From Flectobacillus sp. (lineage in GTDB: Bacteria; Bacteroidota; Bacteroidia; Cytophagales; Spirosomataceae), in contig JARXAV010000233.1 of NCBI GenBank assembly GCA_029865665.1, forward strand, positions 1 through 8,042: a stretch of DNA of 8,042 nucleotides, given 5' to 3'. Numbering within the stretch: position 1 is the stretch's first letter; each line of letters opens with the position of its first letter. The notes beneath the pieces were generated by a model, which was given only the letters and a program-made list of their open reading frames with translations, was not told the origin of the DNA and searched no databases. The position numbers and the translations under genes are program-made. This document shows positions 6,926-8,042 of this stretch, in pieces.

Positions 6926-7330
6926 CTACTTAAAGATTGCTTTTGGTACGGTATAACGTTCCCAAATACCCTCATACCAAACATCGGTACTGAAGGATTC
7001 TGATGCCAGTATTTGCCATTTGCCTCGCACTTTTTTAAAGAGTGCTTCTACGTGACAGCAATCTTTATCCGAAGAAAGCATCATTTTTTTAGGATCTTTC
7101 CAGGCCGCATCCCCCATAAACCACGCAGCATTACTAGCTACTTTAAAATGACGAACTGTAAATACAAAGTCTGACTTGTATTCACCCTTCATTTTATTTC
7201 TCAGTAAATCTAACATGACGGTACGATCCGCTGAGTTTAAGGCACTCGAAGTTTTGTAATCAACTACTGTTTGAGCATTAGTGGTCATTGCTATCAGTAA
7301 GGAGCATACAACAAATACATATATTTTCAT
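6926..7330 (-). CDS. Small exported protein of unknown function
   Basis: A 134-residue protein with a clear signal peptide (MKIYVFVVCSLLIAMTTNA, cleavage before Q20), so the mature part of about 115 residues is predicted to be periplasmic or secreted. I chose the ATG at 7330 over an in-frame TTG at 7339 because it gives the standard Lys-containing signal-peptide start. The mature part reads as helix (NSADRTVMLDLLRNKMKGE, 32-50), strands (DFVFTVRHFKVASNAAWFMGDAAW), a CC pair at 91-92, and ALFKKVRGKWQILASESFSTDVWYEG. This helix-plus-sheet layout, with a predicted strand ending GKWQIL, recalls small NTF2-like or DUF-type periplasmic proteins, but I cannot assign a family. It lies directly upstream of rarA with an 18-bp gap. 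That is an odd pairing of an exported protein with a DNA-repair ATPase and probably only shares transcription. The nearest promoter-like box, TTACTTTG (minus strand, 7376-7369), lacks a well-spaced -33 element. Confidence 0.8.
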   Translation of the reverse strand: MKIYVFVVCSLLIAMTTNAQTVVDYKTSSALNSADRTVMLDLLRNKMKGEYKSDFVFTVRHFKVASNAAWFMGDAAWKDPKKMMLSSDKDCCHVEALFKKVRGKWQILASESFSTDVWYEGIWERYTVPKAIFK

Positions 7331-7396
7331 ATTGGTCAACGTGTATTAAAGTATAATGGTATTATTCTCAAAGTAAATTTATCTACAAAAGCTGAA

Positions 7397-7525
7397 TTAA
7401 CGCAATTTATTCAACAGATTAACAAGTTGATAGGTAGCTTTTTTTATATTCTCATAAATTTCAGCCATCGCTTCTGCCAAGGTAAGTGACTTGCACAGAA
7501 TAGATGTTGCAAATAATAGACCTAA
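7397..7525 (-). pseudogene. Possible gene remnant: 42-codon open stretch without a good start
   Basis: Between a TAG codon (7526-7528) and a TAA stop (7397-7399) the minus strand reads 42 open codons whose composition looks protein-like. It begins LGLLFATSILCKSLTLAEAM, followed by AEIYENIKKATYQLVNLLNK and then LR, which together would form amphipathic helices. The only ATG is at 7468 and would give just 23 residues. The same frame upstream meets further stops (TAG TAG, and TAA near 7585). It may be the decayed C-terminus of a former gene, a very small protein, or chance. No family is recognised. Confidence 0.22.
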
Positions 7526-7641
7526 CTATTTTTGCTACTATGCAATTGACAACGTAATACTTCCACAAATGCGTACTTTTTAGGCTATCAACGAACCTTC
7601 AAATTTATCAGGTACTAGTGATATTTTCATTTTCTAGCACG

Positions 7642-7666
7642 ATTTATTGCGAAGTTCGTAATAAAT
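7642..7666. repeat. Palindrome with 11-bp arms
   Basis: ATTTATTGCGA (7642-7652) pairs with TCGTAATAAAT (7656-7666) around an AGT loop, with a single G-T wobble. It is not followed by a T-run typical of a terminator. It may be a protein-binding site or an RNA hairpin. Confidence 0.4.
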
Positions 7667-7695
7667 TCTAAAAAATAGCTATCATACAAAAATAA

Positions 7696-7742
7696 GAGGT
7701 TGTCGTAGAAGATAGAATTCTTCTATGACAACCTCCGTTTTT
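7696..7742. terminator. Long hairpin with flanking T-runs, terminator-like
   Basis: GAGGTTGTCGTAGAAGA (7696-7712) pairs with TCTTCTATGACAACCTC (7719-7735) over 17 bp with one G-T wobble and a 6-nt loop. On the + strand CG and five T follow. On the minus strand an interrupted T-run follows (TTATTTTTG). It could end the minus-strand transcript entering from the right edge (stop at 7989, about 250 bp away) or an unrecognised + strand transcript. No annotated gene abuts it directly. Confidence 0.65.
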
Positions 7743-7773
7743 ATCAAATGTCGCTGTTTCAACTTTCTTAATA

Positions 7774-7793
7774 CAGGTGAATAAATTCACCTG
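7774..7793. repeat. Perfect 9-bp inverted repeat
   Basis: CAGGTGAAT (7774-7782) and ATTCACCTG (7785-7793) are exact reverse complements separated by AA. The near-contiguous 20-bp dyad has the form of an operator for a dimeric regulator. There is no T-run after it, so it is unlikely to be a terminator. Confidence 0.45.
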
Positions 7794-7802
7794 CTAAGTG
7801 GA

Positions 7803-7828
7803 GTACTAATTACTAATGTAGTAAGTAC
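7803..7828. repeat. Interrupted inverted repeat, 10 bp with a 3-nt bulge
   Basis: GTACT (7803-7807) and TACTA (7811-7815), separated by the bulge AAT, pair with TAGTA (7819-7823) and AGTAC (7824-7828) around an ATG loop. It begins only 9 bp after the preceding dyad, so the two could be one composite structure. Confidence 0.35.
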
Positions 7829-7952
7829 CACAACATATTTAACCAGATAAATACATAGAAAACACAGTTGTATAAAAAATGATAATCAATCACTTATACT
7901 CATCGTACTTCTATATGATTCTTAAAATAAATGTGTCTGATTACTTAAATCC

Positions 7953-7979
7953 AACATTTAACATTCATAATTCAACATT
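7953..7979. repeat. Short AACATT-rich repeat stretch
   Basis: AACATT occurs at 7953-7958, 7960-7965 and 7974-7979, with CATAATT between the second and third copies. On the minus strand it reads as a run of AATGTT and AATTATG words just after the stop of the edge gene. From memory, similar AATTATGAAT-type stretches are common downstream of Bacteroidota genes. No function is known to me. Confidence 0.35.
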
Positions 7980-7988
7980 ACTCTTTAT

Positions 7989-8042
7989 TTAATCTTCTGC
8001 CTTTTCATTTCCATTGGCCATTCGGACAATTTTGGGCGAAAA
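7989..8042 (-). CDS. Probable C-terminal tail of a protein cut by the window edge
   Basis: From the right edge the minus strand reads 17 open codons, FSPKIVRMANGNEKAED, and then TAA (7991-7989). A charged, polar ending followed immediately by AT-rich non-coding sequence is typical of a true C-terminus. A second minus-strand frame is also open here and ends at 7985, but it gives a less protein-like sequence. The piece is too short to identify, and its status as coding is a judgement. Confidence 0.4.
   Translation of the reverse strand, partial: FSPKIVRMANGNEKAED

Larger units (their letters stand above)
7331..7988. other. Gene-poor region rich in palindromes, about 660 bp
   Basis: No ORF of convincing length or known family is present on either strand. 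The region contains a protein-like open stretch on the minus strand (7397-7525), three inverted repeats (7642-7666, 7774-7793, 7803-7828), a terminator-like hairpin (7696-7742) and an AACATT-rich stretch (7953-7979). It has no tRNA cloverleaf and no visible insertion-sequence ends. It could be gene debris, a regulatory region, or the site of a small RNA; the sequence alone does not decide. Confidence 0.55.

Noticed and set aside
7331..7988. Insertion-sequence remnant with terminal inverted repeats
   Set aside because: The inverted repeats here are local hairpins and not paired ends flanking a transposase. No target-site duplication or transposase motif (DDE, HUH) can be read.
7981..8042. Alternative minus-strand frame at the right edge ending at 7985
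   Set aside because: It is open, but its translation (many K, R, W, P and M in a short run) is less natural than that of the frame ending at 7989. Only one can be the gene tail.

Overview
The window looks like ordinary chromosomal DNA from a Bacteroidota bacterium, most likely a member of the Cytophagales. This rests on four things: AT-rich sequence, start codons without a clear Shine-Dalgarno sequence, a TTG-N20-TATCTTTG promoter of the Bacteroidota sigma type, and the style of the proteins. The genus cannot be fixed from sequence alone. No mobile element, CRISPR array, rRNA, tRNA or defence system is visible.

Left part (1-1943): the last 80 codons of an unrecognised + strand gene run into a strong bidirectional terminator (242-282). 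It meets a minus-strand pair, a PduO-type ATP:cob(I)alamin adenosyltransferase followed 18 bp later by the branched-chain aminotransferase ilvE. The pair is probably cotranscribed from a promoter near 2169-2199. A 506-bp gene-free divergent region (1944-2449) follows.

Centre (2450-5412): a four-helix DUF1648-like membrane protein lies 7 bp upstream of a long, divergent QueA-family gene (S-adenosylmethionine:tRNA ribosyltransferase-isomerase, queuosine pathway), so the two are probably one operon. Its mirror-symmetric terminator (4216-4250) also serves the convergent minus-strand gene for an exported peptidoglycan glucosaminidase with an uncharacterised N-terminal beta-rich region.

Right part (5633-8042): a small exported protein of unknown function lies 18 bp upstream of rarA (AAA+ replication/recombination factor), both on the minus strand. 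From 7331 to 7988 there is no convincing gene. This stretch holds three palindromes, a terminator-like hairpin, a 42-codon open stretch with protein-like composition, and a short AACATT-rich repeat. At the right edge there is probably the last 17 codons of another minus-strand gene.

The genes are mostly housekeeping (cofactor activation, amino-acid metabolism, tRNA modification, wall remodelling, replication restart) with no common theme. I do not see a clear new multi-gene system. The points most worth a second look are the long QueA variant with its membrane partner, and the palindrome-rich gene-free stretch at 7397-7830.
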